Translations under genes and position numbers: made by a program
Part shown: piece after piece, positions 33,601 through 43,761 of the stretch
Numbering within the stretch: position 1 is the stretch's first letter
Layout: every line of letters starts with the position of its first letter
NCBI RefSeq assembly: GCF_035046485.1
Contig: NC_085138.1
Coordinates: forward strand, 88,461,228-88,525,227
From: Aedes albopictus
Lineage: Eukaryota > Arthropoda > Insecta > Diptera > Culicidae
DNA: 64,000 nucleotides
Direction: 5' to 3'
The notes under the pieces: generated by a model
Seen by the model: only the letters and a program-made list of their open reading frames with translations
What the model was told of the DNA's origin: nothing
Database searches by the model: none

Positions 33601-34357
33601 TGAAAAGTTTACGTATGGTGAGTAAGTAAAGAGAGTTTGTGGGGTGCTGAAGGAAAACTCAATTACTTTATTAGAAATAATTATCTGTGTAAAATCTAAC
33701 TTCTCAAGTATTTTAACGTTTGCTTATGCCACACATAGTGAGTTTTCTTTTTTGATTTGTTAAAAAAAAATGAAAAATTTTGAACACTGCAGTCGAAATT
33801 ACATGAAATTACAAGAACCATGCATTGCATACTTTTAGGCGTTTATCGGGTTATATTTCTGCCCCAATTTATAAGTCCTTTTTCTATTCTTTTTGAGTGA
33901 TTATCATCTCTCTCACTTGTTTAGAGCTGCATTTTATCTATACGGATCAGAATATAACGATAGCGTAGAAGTTGTGCTGAAGTAGAACTCGAGAAAATTA
34001 TCAGATATTGAGGACCTACAATGAAGAATTTTTTTGGAGCTACACCATAGACTTTCATTTTTTTCATCAAATCATGCTTCTTTTATTGGAACTTGATCTT
34101 TGATAACAAATTAATTTGAAGATTTAAATTGTGAGACACCTTGGGCGTTAACGGGTTAAGCACATCAACTAAATGGAAAAGACCTTTTAAACACGCAATG
34201 ACCACTAGGAATAACGTGATTTGCAATATTTGTGCTTGAGAATATCGATTTATGTGATTCAATGATTACAGTTAAGATTTCTTAGCTAAGATTTGAGTGT
34301 GCTTGAAACATTTTCCCTTTTTTCCTTCGATAAAGCTTGAATTCTTAAATAAACATA
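33601..34357. other. AT-rich non-coding stretch
   Basis: No gene recognised. GTGAGACACCTTGGGCGTTAACGGGTT at 34130-34157 may be the right end of the possible element at 31388. Confidence 0.35.
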
Positions 34358-34816
34358 CACTGTGGTGCATAGCAGATCGGACAAACGCCGATTTTCATAC
34401 AAAATGGCCAAGTTTAAGATGCTGTAACTTTGGTTTGCGTTGATGAATTGAGCTTAATTTTTGACACGGAACTACTTGTATGCTGAATGTTACGTATACA
34501 AAGTACAAAATGTTTTCGTTCACAGATTTGGGCGTGGCAAGGCGTTCAAAATGTGCAAAAGTGATCGGACAGCGGTACCCCTTTGATTTACACGCGTGCC
34601 GCTGTCCGATCACTTTTGCACATTTTGAACGCCTTGCCACGCCCAAATCTGTGAACGAAAACATTTTGTACTTTGTATACGTAATATTCAGCATACAAGT
34701 AGTTCCGTGTCAAAAATTAAGCTCAATTCATCAACGCAAACCAAAGTTACAGCATCCCAAACTTGGCCATTTTGTATGAGAATCGACGTTTTTCCGATCA
34801 TTTATGCACCACAGTG
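34358..34816. mobile_element. 459-bp foldback MITE, TA target
   Basis: Two arms of about 215 bp form an almost perfect inverted repeat around a short centre near 34580-34600. The ends are CACTGTGGTGCA / TGCACCACAGTG, with TA at 34356-34357 and 34817-34818. The mirror-image 99-residue frames at 34395-34694 (minus) and 34480-34779 (plus) exist only because the arms are inverted copies. The arms differ by a few substitutions near the ends (for example AACGCCGATTTTCATAC against GTATGAGAATCGACGTT). Confidence 0.93.
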
Positions 34817-34860
34817 TAAGTACAAGAGCGTCACTCACAATACCACATTACAGTTTACAG

Positions 34861-35949
34861 CTAATGGGTAGTACGCTGATCGCAAGAAATTTCTTGGCCT
34901 ATCTCGATGCGTGGAAAATTCAGGCAAGGAATCGCTCAAGAATTAATAAAGCGTCGCTTTATTTCGGATCCTAGTACGGAGCTGAAACGAAACGTCAAAT
35001 CAAATGGGGCTTGCTGTGTTAAATTTCTTGACCATTCCGGTCACGGAAAAATAATGCACTGAACGAAAATTACTTGAGCGATTCCGTTTGAAGTGCATAC
35101 CTCCCATAAATCCGCTAACATTCGAGTGGTGCTATATGTAGTATTTACATACTCATTTGAAGTTTTTATGATAGTGATAGGGCCACGCTAACCGAGAACT
35201 TCAAACACCAACAGCTCTTAATGCTACATGACATTCAATAAAACCGGTGACAAGTGAGGAGAATTGTCAGACAAAAGAGGCACAAAACAAGCAACAAAGA
35301 AGGCGATTACTCTTTATCCCAACTGGTAACAGATAATGACATGATCCCGAAATATTTTGTTGCGGACAAAACGGAAGCTGAATTTGTTACATACTTTTCA
35401 ACTCGTGAATAGTCAAATATTACCAACCTGAAATCGAAACTTTTTGATGATACATTTCCAGCAACGTTGCAGTGCTTACCGACTCGAAGTAACCGCTCGA
35501 AAATCACAATGCAAGGCCTAAAAATCTCTAAACTCGTGCTGCATCTTTATCCCATTTTTTTCAACTTGGGACAAACCTATGTAGCATTGGATAGAATGTC
35601 GCAACAAATTCAGGTTGCGACATTGTCGTTATTGTTGCGCGATGGTTGAATTTTGATTCACTGTCGGGGACCGATGATGGAAGCTTGCGGAACTCCTGAG
35701 GCTATGATCCACCTTCAATTGTGGAAGTAGCCTTCGCGAATCTTGTACACCCCCCGCCGCACCTTCCCCGTCGTGTCGATCAAACAAATTAATCTACCTT
35801 GCCGACGGGTGTCCGGGTGATTTCCCCGCCTTTGGCAAAAGTACCAGACTCTGCCGCTTCCAAACCTATGGGAAAACTCTCGTCCAAGCATTTCTGCATA
35901 GTAGACTTGAGCATCGCATTCCGGAGCCTCAAGGTAATCCAAACCTGTC
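34861..35949. other. No recognised gene
   Basis: Short frames occur, including 78 residues at 35715-35951 minus (TGLDYLEAPECDAQ...), directly 3' of the IR relic on the same strand. That frame matches no family I recognise and may be decayed IR sequence. Confidence 0.35.
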
Positions 35950-36062
35950 AAGAGAACGGTGTAGCAAACAGCTCCTGAATGCTCAAATGTCTGCGTTTTG
36001 GTACCAATATACTTCCGCTATTGGAACAACATTGAATAATTCCCTTTAGAGGCCTGCGGGAT
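35950..36062 (-). pseudogene. Ionotropic receptor relic
   Basis: On the minus strand two frames give RELFNVVPIAEV and then LVPKRRHLSIQELFATPFS. The intact IR at 57436-59184 has RELFNIVLVAEV and LVPKGRHLNVLELFAKPFS at residues 282-313, just before its first membrane segment. A frameshift separates the two halves and nothing further of the gene is clear. It lies 16 kb from the main IR cluster, next to a SINE. Confidence 0.75.
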
Positions 36063-36189
36063 CATCATCCCTTATGGACAAACGTCTTGAAATCCTGCTT
36101 GAACAGTGCATCAGAACTTCAGACGCACAAATCTAAACAAGCAAGCTTCAAACAACAGTGCATTTTATTACATATTCTTTTCTTGCTCA

Positions 36190-36358
36190 CTTCTTCTTTT
36201 TCTTCTTCTTCTTCTTCTCCTTCTTCTTTTTCTTCTTTTTCTTCTTCTTTATGGCTCTACGTCCCCACTGGGACTTGGCCTGCCACGCTTCAACTTAGTG
36301 TTCTTTAAGCACTTCCACAGATATTAATTGAAGGGCTTTCTTTGCCTGCCATTGCTTG
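36190..36358 (-). mobile_element. SINE, 3' part (split by LTR element)
   Basis: A TTCTTCTTCTTC tail, then GGCTCTACGTCCCCACTGGG, GGCCTGCC and AATTGAAGGGCTTTC, is the reverse complement of the 3' half of the SINE at 55811-56110. It stops at GCTTG, exactly where the LTR element begins. The remaining 5' pieces lie at 41019-41066 and 41416-41502. Confidence 0.88.
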
Positions 36359-36456
36359 TGTAACATAAACTATAGACAACCACCACTATAGCCCAACCTC
36401 TCTACAAACTACTACATTGTCATTGACAGATAACCATTAATAAAGTTAACCACACA
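36359..36456 (+). repeat. 5' LTR
   Basis: It starts TGTAACATAAAC and ends TTAACCACACA, with 95 of 98 positions identical to the LTR at 40921-41018. No canonical TATA box stands out. AATAAA occurs near the end (AATAAAGTTAACC). Confidence 0.93.
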
Positions 36457-36474
36457 TGGTGTCAGAAGTGTGTG
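36457..36474 (+). promoter_or_regulatory. Candidate primer-binding site
   Basis: TGGTGTCAGAAGTGTG begins at the first base after the LTR, the expected place and TGG start for a tRNA primer site. The tRNA is not assigned. Confidence 0.55.
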
Positions 36475-36617
36475 GCGCGTTGCATCGTCGGAAAATATTA
36501 AAAAATCGGGTTTTTCGCGTAGAAAATTGCGTCGGTAAACCGCGGAAACTACGAAAAACAAAACGGTCGTTATAAATATCGCGAAAACACGGTGAATATC
36601 GATCCGCCGTAGCAATA

Positions 36618-37545
36618 ATGACGGCAAATCAAACCGCGCAGTTTACAGCAGCTGCTGCTGCATTGTTTAACCCCGTTCAAAGCTTCTCTGCACAGCCTCC
36701 GGAGCGAATCAATATCCGGAATCAAATGGATAAGGCGAGAATTTGGAAGGATTGGCTGCAGCAATACGAATGGTTTGAACTAGCGTCTGGAATCAAGCAG
36801 CTGCCGAAAGAGCTTCAAGTTGGGATCCTTGAACAGTTTGGGACCTGACGTTCTAGAAACGTACACTGGATTTCAACTCACGACAGTGCAAAAAAACGAT
36901 CCGGATGTTTTGAAGCAAAAGTTTAGCGAAGCATACAACCCAACTGCCAATCCAACGTACAGCACTTATGTTTTCCTTAAAACAGACCAGGAGCCAGAGG
37001 AAAGTTTCGATAGTTTCCTTATCAAACTAAGGCAAGCAGTTGTGGACTGTGATTTTAACTCGGTACATGACGGAATGTCTACGGAAGATCGGCTGCTGAA
37101 GGATAGAATTGTCCTTGGGATCCGGAGCCAAAAAGTTCGGGAGAAACTTCTTAGCGATCCGAAACTGACACTTGACAAAGCGATTCAGATATGCAGATCC
37201 AGTGAGCAGACTACTGAGACACTAAACCAGATGGGCTCTGACGCCAAGAACTGCGATGCTGTTCGAGAGAAAGAGGACCAAATGTTCAAGTGTCGTCGCT
37301 GTGGAAATAGGCATAGGCGAAATAATTGTCCAGCCTTCATGAAGTTGTGCTCAACTTGCAACAAGACCAGACACGTACCCGATTGCTGTTTCAAAAAACG
37401 CAAGGAGGAATCGACGATTGCCAAGAGGTGCAACCGCTATGAGAAGAAAACAGCAGCAGTATTGACCGAATCCGAATCATCTGATGATCTTCGTGAAGAA
37501 CTTGTTGATCTGCATTTACACACGGTGACAGAAGAGGACACATAA
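36618..37545 (+). pseudogene. gag-like polyprotein, frameshifted
   Basis: A 76-residue opening frame (36618-36848) overlaps a 241-residue frame in another phase (36820-37545). The break is near 36830. The second part has two zinc-knuckle-like motifs, CRRCGNRHRRNNC and CSTCNKTRHVPDC, the first with a CX2CX3HX4C layout, as expected for a nucleocapsid region. A natural-looking TAA ends it at 37545, followed by protease in another frame. Confidence 0.85.
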
Positions 37546-38232
37546 GAAGGTGATTGGTACGAGGACGTCATCGTTGGAACGACGAAACTCAAAATCAAGT
37601 TTGACTGTGGTACTCAGTGTAACGTTCTGCCCCTAAAGATAGCACGGAACATGAACATCGATCTGAACAAGTCGCGTTAAGTACTGTTCCTTTGAATTCC
37701 ACTAAGAATTTGCATCCTGTGACAGATACGTATTTCGACTTCAACTGTAAGGTCGTCTTCAGTGTCTTGTACTTGACTCGACTCAAGTCAAGTCGAGTCA
37801 AGTACAATACACTGAAGACGACCTTACAGTTGAGGTCGAAATACGTATCTGTCACAGGATGCAAATTCTTAGTGGAATTCAAAGGAACAGTACTTAACGC
37901 GATTTTCTTTTTATTTACAGCTATTCCCCTAACAAGCCCAGGTTAATCATCATCTGAACAAGTCGTCCACTAAGTACATTGTCTCCTACAATGGCCAGCG
38001 GAACCGAGTTGAAGGAGAGTTTTCGATGCCAAGCAAGCTAAAAGGAAAACAAGCTGCCCTCACCTACAAAGTTGTGGATCTCGACGTCGTTCCAGTACTG
38101 GGTCGAAAAAGCTATGTACGAATGGATTTGATCAGGCGTGTGCAGTCAATAGTAGAGGAAGACGACATTTTCCAGGGCCTGGGTTGCTTCAAGGGATTTG
38201 AATATAAACTAGAAATCGGACGCAAAGTTTGA
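37546..38232 (+). pseudogene. Retroviral-type protease region, interrupted
   Basis: FDCGTQCNVLPL (about 37600-37635) fits the aspartic-protease active-site region, but the usual D-T/S-G is D-C-G, so activity is doubtful. The foldback insert at 37675-37951 splits the domain. After it the frame continues (VVDLDVVPVLGRKSY) to a stop at 38232. Confidence 0.8.
37675..37951. mobile_element. 277-bp foldback retroposon-like insert
   Basis: ATCTGAACAAGTCG is duplicated at both sides (37661-37674 and 37952-37965). From about 37673 to 37901 the insert is a nearly perfect hairpin (GCGTTAAGTACTGTTCC against GGAACAGTACTTAACGC). A unique tail TTTTCTTTTTATTTACAG ... GCCCAGGTTAATCATC follows on one side only. 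A 14-bp duplication and one-sided tail do not look like a simple TIR transposon. Relics lie at 26498 and 33440. Confidence 0.88.
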
Positions 38233-38938
38233 GATCCGTCCAGCTCGGGTAATCCCACACAAGATTCGTGAGGAAGTAAAATCGGAGTTGGACAACATGG
38301 TTAAGCTAGGCGTGATCAAGAAGCAAGAAGAATCAACCCCAGTCGTGAGCAACCTAGTAGTAGTTAGGAAAAATAAGAAGATTCGTTTGTGCTTGGATCC
38401 CACGGACGTGAACAGCAATATTCTTCGTCGTCACTACCCTTTGAGAACGGTTGAGGAGATAGCCGCTAGAATCGGGAAGGCTACCTGCTTCACGATCCTC
38501 GACTCTATAAAGGGATTTTGGCAGGTGAAGGTGGATGACTCTTCACAGAAGTATCAAACATTCGCCACACCCTGGGGAAGATTCTCGTGCCTTCGTCTTC
38601 CGTTTGGCCTCGCCTCTGCTCCAGAGGTATTCCAAAACCTCCTCTCCACACTGCTTGAGGGAATTGCGAACGTTGAAGTGTCGATGGATGACATTTTGAT
38701 CTACGCGGATAGTGAGGAGCAGCTAACGGACATCACAGCGAAAGTCATCAGCCGCCTGCATTATGCCGGCTTGAAGTTAAACCGTGAAAAGTGTCAATTT
38801 GGAATGCGGTCGGTGAAGTTCCTGGGACATATTGTGTCGAGTGACGGATTGAAGCCAGATGATGAGAAAGTTGCTGCCATTCGCCGACTCAAAGTTCCGG
38901 AAAACAAAAAAAAAAACAACTACATCGCCTACTTTTGA
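38233..38938 (+). pseudogene. Reverse transcriptase domain
   Basis: After the stop at 38232, one frame from 38226 carries FEIRPARVIPHKIREEV, then LVVVRKNKKIRLCLDP, FTILDSIKGFWQVKV, LPFGLASAPEVFQ and the catalytic SMDDILIYAD box, ending in KFLGHIVSSDGLKPDD. This is the full motif order of Ty3/gypsy reverse transcriptase. The frame ends at 38938 just after an A-run (38907-38918) that probably gained or lost a base. The core catalytic aspartates are present. Confidence 0.92.
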
Positions 38939-39547
38939 TGGTAACATACCTGTCGAAATTTATCACTAATCTGTCCAACATTACAGCTCCCCTCCGACAA
39001 CTGCTTCAAAAAGATGTTGCTTGGTGCTGGGAATTGGAGCAGCAAAGTGCCTTCGAAAAAATCAAGTCACTAGGTACTGTCCAACCTTCCGGTATTGAAG
39101 TTCTATGACGTGAACAAGTAAAACGTCCTATCTGTCGACTGCAGCGCACATTCGATGGGGGTGGTATTGATGCAAGATGGTCACCCGGTTGCCTACGCAT
39201 CAAAGGCACTGAATGCAGCACAGCAGAACTATCCACAGATAGAAAAGGAGGCGTTTGCAATCAGATTCTGGTGCCAGAAATTTTACTCGTACATTTTCGG
39301 AAGACCTGTGGCAGTAGAAACGGACCACAAGCCTGTTGAATCCATTTTCAAAAAACCTCTGGACAAAGCGCTGCCGAGATTGAAGCGTATTATTCTGGAC
39401 GTGCAGCCGTACGCACCGGACGTAGTGTATGTCAAAGGAGTGAACGTACCAATTGCGGACACGTTGAGTAGGGATGTCGAGAATTACCAGGAGCCGAATG
39501 AAGACGAATTGGAGGTGCAAATAGTGATGAATGTAACGCAATCATAA
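38939..39547 (+). pseudogene. RNase H domain
   Basis: The connection (FITNLSNITAPLRQLL) is followed, after another break near 39100, by frame 39155-39547 with GVVLMQDGHPVAYASKAL, EKEAFAIRFWCQKF, DHKPVESIF and VYVKGVNVPIADTLSR, the usual RNase H order in Ty3/gypsy pol. It ends in a stop at 39547. Confidence 0.9.
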
Positions 39548-39578
39548 CCAAATTGTTACTGAAACGGAGAAGTCGGAT

Positions 39579-40896
39579 GTGATGGAGAAATTGATTCGAG
39601 TGATCAAAGAGGGGTGGCCAGAGAAGATCAGCAAGCCGGATTCGGACATTCAAACATTCTGGAATTTTCGTGATGAGTTGTCTACGTATTCTGGTGTTGT
39701 CTACAAAGGAGAACGAATCATGGTTCCTGAATCTCTGCGACGAACTGTGTTAGGTATGGTACACGCTGGACACTTCGGTATTCAATCATGCATCAGACGT
39801 GCGAAGCAGCTTCTGTTTTGGCCTGAAATGAGCCAAGATATTCAACGGTTCGTCGACGAATGTGGAGCCTGTCAACGGTTCAGCCATAGCAATGTCAAGG
39901 AGCCGATGATAGTGAAGAGAATTCCTGAGTACTCATTCCAAATTGTTGCGTCTGATGTTTTCCATTTCAACGGAGCGAACGGAGTCGTCTGAAGTGATTG
40001 AACATCTCCAAACATGGTTTGCAGTATTTGGTGTCCCGGGAGAGTTCCACAGTGACAATGCAAAGCAATACACGTCTCAGCTGTTTCGAAAGTTCGCAGA
40101 TCAGTGAAAGTTCAATCACGTTACCTCAAGTCCATATTAGCGTTATCGTTAGCGTAGTTACGGTATACTTCGTAGATTGGATAATCACGTTACCTCAAGT
40201 CCATATTATACGCAAAGTAATGGATTGAGCGAGCGAGCGGTACAAATTGCTAAAAACATACTCAAGAAATGTAGTGTAGACGGTAGTTCGATTCAACTGG
40301 GCCTGCTGAACTATCGTAACATTCAAAGAAGCGAGGAGCTTAAATCGCCGAACGAGAGGATGATGAGTCGTATAACCAAGGCTCCCCTTCCAATGGTCGA
40401 GATGAAGCTTAAGCCAACGATCGTCGAGAACGTGCAGCAGTCTCTGGAAGCCGTACGTAACAAGCAAAAGGATTACTATGACAAAATGGCACATACTCGT
40501 CAAGAAATAGAAGTCAACGATCCAGTACTCTACCAAAATCATTTGACCAAAACCTGGGAGTCTGCACGTGTTATTGCCATAACAGAACTGCCGAGATCAG
40601 TCATCGTTGAAACGCGGAACGGGGACGTGCTTCGCCGAAACACACGACATTTGAGAAAACCGTCTACGATGATTCTGGACCCGGCTGAAGCCGTATCCGA
40701 CTTTCCTGAAGAACGAATCCCGAACACTTCAGTAATTGAACCAACATCTGCACTGCGTACACCTACACAATCTTTTGGGGAGTCTTCAGTCGAAAGGAAC
40801 ACATCTACGCAGCCAATTCCACCAGAAGGCACGGTGCAACAGTACGTGACAAGGGCAGGAAGAACAGTTAAACCGATTGTTAAAATGGATTTGTAA
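39579..40896 (+). pseudogene. Integrase, broken in the core
   Basis: Frame 39579-39992 has the HHCC zinc region (HAGHFGIQS ... CGACQRF) and the first core aspartate region (IVASDVFHFNG). Sequence after 39992 is missing part of the core. The second aspartate region (FHSDNAKQYTSQLF) appears near 40045-40085. Frame 40177-40896 has YYTQSNGLSERAVQ with the third catalytic residue and a C-terminal tail with RRNTRHLRKP. AATCACGTTACCTCAAGT is duplicated at 40116 and 40183, bracketing about 70 bp of extra sequence. The integrase cannot be made intact. Confidence 0.9.
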
Positions 40897-40909
40897 TTTC
40901 ATTTTTTTT

Positions 40910-40920
40910 TTAGGGGGAGA
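40910..40920 (+). promoter_or_regulatory. Polypurine tract
   Basis: AGGGGGAGA stands immediately before the 3' LTR, after a T-run, where second-strand priming is expected. Confidence 0.85.
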
Positions 40921-41018
40921 TGTAACATGAACTATAGATAACCCCCACTATAGCCCAACCTCTCTACAAACTACTACATTGTCATTGACAGATAACCATT
41001 AATAAAGTTAACCACACA
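40921..41018 (+). repeat. 3' LTR
   Basis: 98 bp, TGTAACATGAAC to CCACACA, with three differences from the 5' LTR, all in the first 25 bases. Confidence 0.93.
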
Positions 41019-41066
41019 GCTTGAATTTGTATATTGTGAGGCAAGTACAATGATACACCATGTCCA
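41019..41066 (-). mobile_element. SINE, middle piece
   Basis: GCTTGAATTTGTATATTGTG, AGGCAAGTACAATGATACAC continues the SINE broken at 36358 (compare the plus-strand SINE near 55912-55965). The break here is the TIR element at 41067. Confidence 0.85.
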
Positions 41067-41415
41067 CACTGAAAAACGGCTTGCGGTTGAAATTACTATT
41101 CTGAGGGTCAATTTAAATACACAACGCCACTAAATTTGTGCAGACAGATTTTCGTTTTAATTCAACAGATTAAAGTTTTCAATTTTACCATGGACCCGAT
41201 TTTCAATTTAAAAAAGTTTCTCTTGGCAACCGGAATCGAACCGGGAACCTTGAGATCACCAGGCCCGCACGCTACCACATGGCTATCGAACCGGTTGATA
41301 TGAGAGGAAACAAAACGCACACAAGAAGCGTTTGTTGGTCGATGATCATGTTTTACCATGGTAAATTTAAAAAACATTTTTTATGCTGGTTATTACCGAA
41401 ATCCGTCTTTCAGTG
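41067..41415. mobile_element. 349-bp TIR element with tRNA-like core
   Basis: Ends CACTGAAAAACGG and CCGTCTTTCAGTG are inverted with one mismatch. CA lies on both sides, and removal rejoins the SINE text CATGTCCAGCAAGTCGAG. A further inverted pair, TTTTACCATGG / CCATGGTAAA, lies inside. A tRNA-like segment occupies 41224-41293. Confidence 0.82.
41224..41293 (-). other. tRNA-like segment inside TIR element
   Basis: Minus-strand reading gives TAGCCATGTGGTAGCGTG (A-box-like) and GGTTCGATTCCGG (perfect B box), at tRNA spacing. The acceptor stem GGTTC/GGTTGCC does not pair as in a real tRNA, so it is tRNA-derived. Confidence 0.6.
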
Positions 41416-41502
41416 CAGCAAGTCGAGAAAATTTTCCTGACTGGAACGGGTCTCGTACCCACCGTCTCCGGATTGGCGATCCATAGCCTTAACCAAAGGC
41501 GC
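41416..41502 (-). mobile_element. SINE, 5' (tRNA-like) piece
   Basis: AAGTCGAGAAAATTTTCC, GACTGGAACGGGTCTCGTAC, GTCTCCGG and CCATAGCCTTAACC are the reverse complement of the head of the SINE at 55811. It completes the SINE begun at 36190. The very 5' end is diverged (GGCGCAGCC). Confidence 0.85.
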
Positions 41503-41645
41503 AGCCAGCTTTTCGGTCAGGGAGGGGCAAGCACCCTTAGCAAATTTGTACCTACTAGCTTTGATAACTAAACGCAATACGATGAAATTGAATACAATAA
41601 CATTATATTCTAAAAGCATTATTTAACCCTTCAGCAGTCACACCA
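41503..41645. other. Spacer; TTAACCCTTCAG piece
   Basis: TTTAACCCTTCAGCAGTCAC (41622 on) resembles the ends of the MITE at 23193 and may be another small element that was split by the 5-kb transposon, with its other half at 46655-46680. Confidence 0.4.
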
Positions 41646-41785
41646 CACGGTGTCTGTGAGAAAAAATATTATCGAAAAAAAATCAGTATCGCTAAAACAT
41701 CCACCAATCGAAAGCTAAGGTCCTCCCCTGTCATTCTATGCAAAAATTAAAATGTTCTATCGGGGGTTCTAGAACATTTTTTTAA
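41646..41785 (+). repeat. Left terminal inverted repeat
   Basis: About 140 bp. The inner 110 bp is nearly identical to the right TIR; the outer 30 bp is more diverged and differs by a small indel (GTCTGTGAGAAAAAA against GTCTCTGGTAGAAC). Confidence 0.88.
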
Positions 41786-42436
41786 ATTATATATTTTTGA
41801 TATCATATGGCAACGGTTTATCAGTGATATGTTGCGAATGGTACAAGCATGCATGAGACATCAATTCGATTTGGCCATAGTAGGCCATGATTTTGTTTCG
41901 AATAAGTTATTTATTTGTTACGTGTTGCTAGTATGAAAAAAAATCTCAAAGCTATATAAGAACATTCAATGAAGTAACATTCTAATGAACATTATGGAAA
42001 GGCATAGAAAAGACATAGTTGAATATTCTGAATTGTGAACTTGGAAGAGTTAATTTATTGATAATTATTATATTCATCACTCTCAGCGCTAGCGCGCTAG
42101 CAAATTAACTTGAAAAATTACAGAGGGTTGATTCTAAATTATAGAAATTAATAGCAAACTTTAACAATACTCAAATAAGGCTGAAATGTCATACATTTGA
42201 CTTCGTATAGATGATGATGATTGTATTCATCTTTATTGGCAGCACTACTCAGTATATTTTTCATCAAAGTCGGCTATGAAGAATGAAGGTATCGGTTTGA
42301 ATTCCAACGTGGACAGGTCAGTGCTTATTTTGTGAAAGTGGTGCACAAATTGGTTTGTATCTTGTCATTCGGAAAACAGGTAAGATTACATAAAATCGAA
42401 GTAGGATTATAATGTTGACATTTGAAAATTTATATA

Positions 42437-43739
42437 CCGTCAAATGGGGTAACTTGCAACACTTTTCGACTTTGAAGTAACATCATGGAAAATCTAAACA
42501 TTTCAAACATACGGTAAAGCATCGTGTACACTAATTACCACGAGTAGAATGCTATGCAGAACTTAATTTATTAAAATACGTTGCCACCTAAACAGGAGGT
42601 GTGAAATACATGCTTGTTGCAAGTTACCCCATCTGTGGGGTAACTTGCAACATATGACATGAAGCTAAGTTAGCTACCATTAAACTGCACTAATATTTTA
42701 GTTCTTGATCATACTATAAGTTTTTGAAGTAATGCATGAAAAATGCTTTGAAAAGATGTAAACTAACCAATTAAATCATTTTTTTCCTTTAAGGGTTGGT
42801 AGTTATTATAAGCGAGAGTATATCGTTTCATAGCAGGTCTTACGTCCCTCAAATATAAAATATTTATGAATCTCATGACTCAGTACTAGTTACAAAATGT
42901 CAACAATGCTCAATGTAATTTGTTGGAAAGGTAAAGTGAGTCATCATTTTCAGTATGAAGTGGTGTTTGGCTACTTCAGCTCAAATTACATGTTTTAAAC
43001 ACCCATTCAACTATTTACAAACTATAAAAGCCGTCAATTTGGGCATTCTATTGAAATAGTTCTGTCAATCTAGGTTCAGATTAGATTTTGGGGATTGTTT
43101 TAGAAGGTTCATAAACTGAATTGAACTTTCATTAAGGTGAAACATGAATGAAGTTTCAAAATATGGAAGTCTTTAACAATGTTTGAAAGACACGTGTAAA
43201 AAAAATGGTAAAATTGAGTGGATATTTGAAGATGAACACGTTACGTAATCAATAAATGATTCATTTCGATTATTTTTATCCAAAATATCCTAAAAAGAAA
43301 ACAAATTATAGAATGTTTTATTGATTTCGACTGTTGCAAGTTACCCCATAGTGGTTGTCGAATATGATTATGATTTTTTACACTACTTAGTCGATAAGTT
43401 TATCAAACTTTAATCGTTCAGCTAAGCTTACTATTAGGTACCCTAACTGCAAGCAAGGTCATCATACTTATCGCACTTACCATAGGAAAGAGGTAAAGCA
43501 CGATTTTAAAACTTGTTTTTATGGCATAAAATGGGCAAACCGTTTTAACAGTGTAGCTGAACAATAAACAAAGAAACCAAACTGATTTTTTCACTAAAAT
43601 GATCTTTGGTACACATAATTTTGATATCCGAAATGGTGAAGCATACTAGCTTTCAATATTATGAAAAAAATAGTTCACATTTAATGTATGTCGTAGTGTT
43701 GCAAGTTACACCGCTGTTGCAAGTAACCCCGTTTGACGG
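42437..43739. mobile_element. 1.3-kb TIR element, TA target, GGGGTAACTTGCAAC ends
   Basis: CCGTCAAATGGGGTAACTTG at the left pairs with CAAGTAACCCCGTTTGACGG at the right (few mismatches). TA flanks both. The motif GTTGCAAGTTACCCC and its inverse also occur inside at 42613-42655 and 43325. No coding capacity. It sits 22 bp upstream of the transposase ATG and could carry or block its promoter. Confidence 0.9.
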
Positions 43740-43761
43740 TATCAAATAGGAAATTTGCAAC

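Larger units (their letters stand above)
31388..34157. mobile_element. Possible large element bounded by ACCC...GGGT ends
   Basis: ACCCATATCCGCCCAGCGTCC at 31388 and the reverse complement of the right end (ACCCGTTAACGCCC...) are similar, and TA/TTAA flanks both. If real, this 2.8-kb element contains the tandem repeats at 31930-32925. No transposase is visible. The TIR match is imperfect, so this is tentative. Confidence 0.3.
36359..41018 (+). mobile_element. Mag-like Ty3/gypsy LTR retrotransposon (defective)
   Basis: A 4,660-bp element with LTRs of 98 bp, target duplication GCTTG (36354-36358 and 41019-41023), primer-site candidate, gag, protease, reverse transcriptase, RNase H, integrase and a purine tract in Ty3/gypsy order. 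Very short LTRs are typical of the Mag lineage (family knowledge), but lineage needs a tree. It is defective: gag, pol and integrase are broken by several frameshifts and stops, and a 277-bp foldback insert lies in the protease region. Three differences between the LTRs suggest a fairly recent insertion. Confidence 0.93.

Noticed and set aside
34395..34779. Pair of similar 99-residue proteins on opposite strands
   Set aside because: They are mirror images produced by the arms of a foldback MITE.
37595..37946. Pair of similar proteins beginning MNSTKNLHPVTD
   Set aside because: Mirror-image readings of the hairpin insert in the LTR element.
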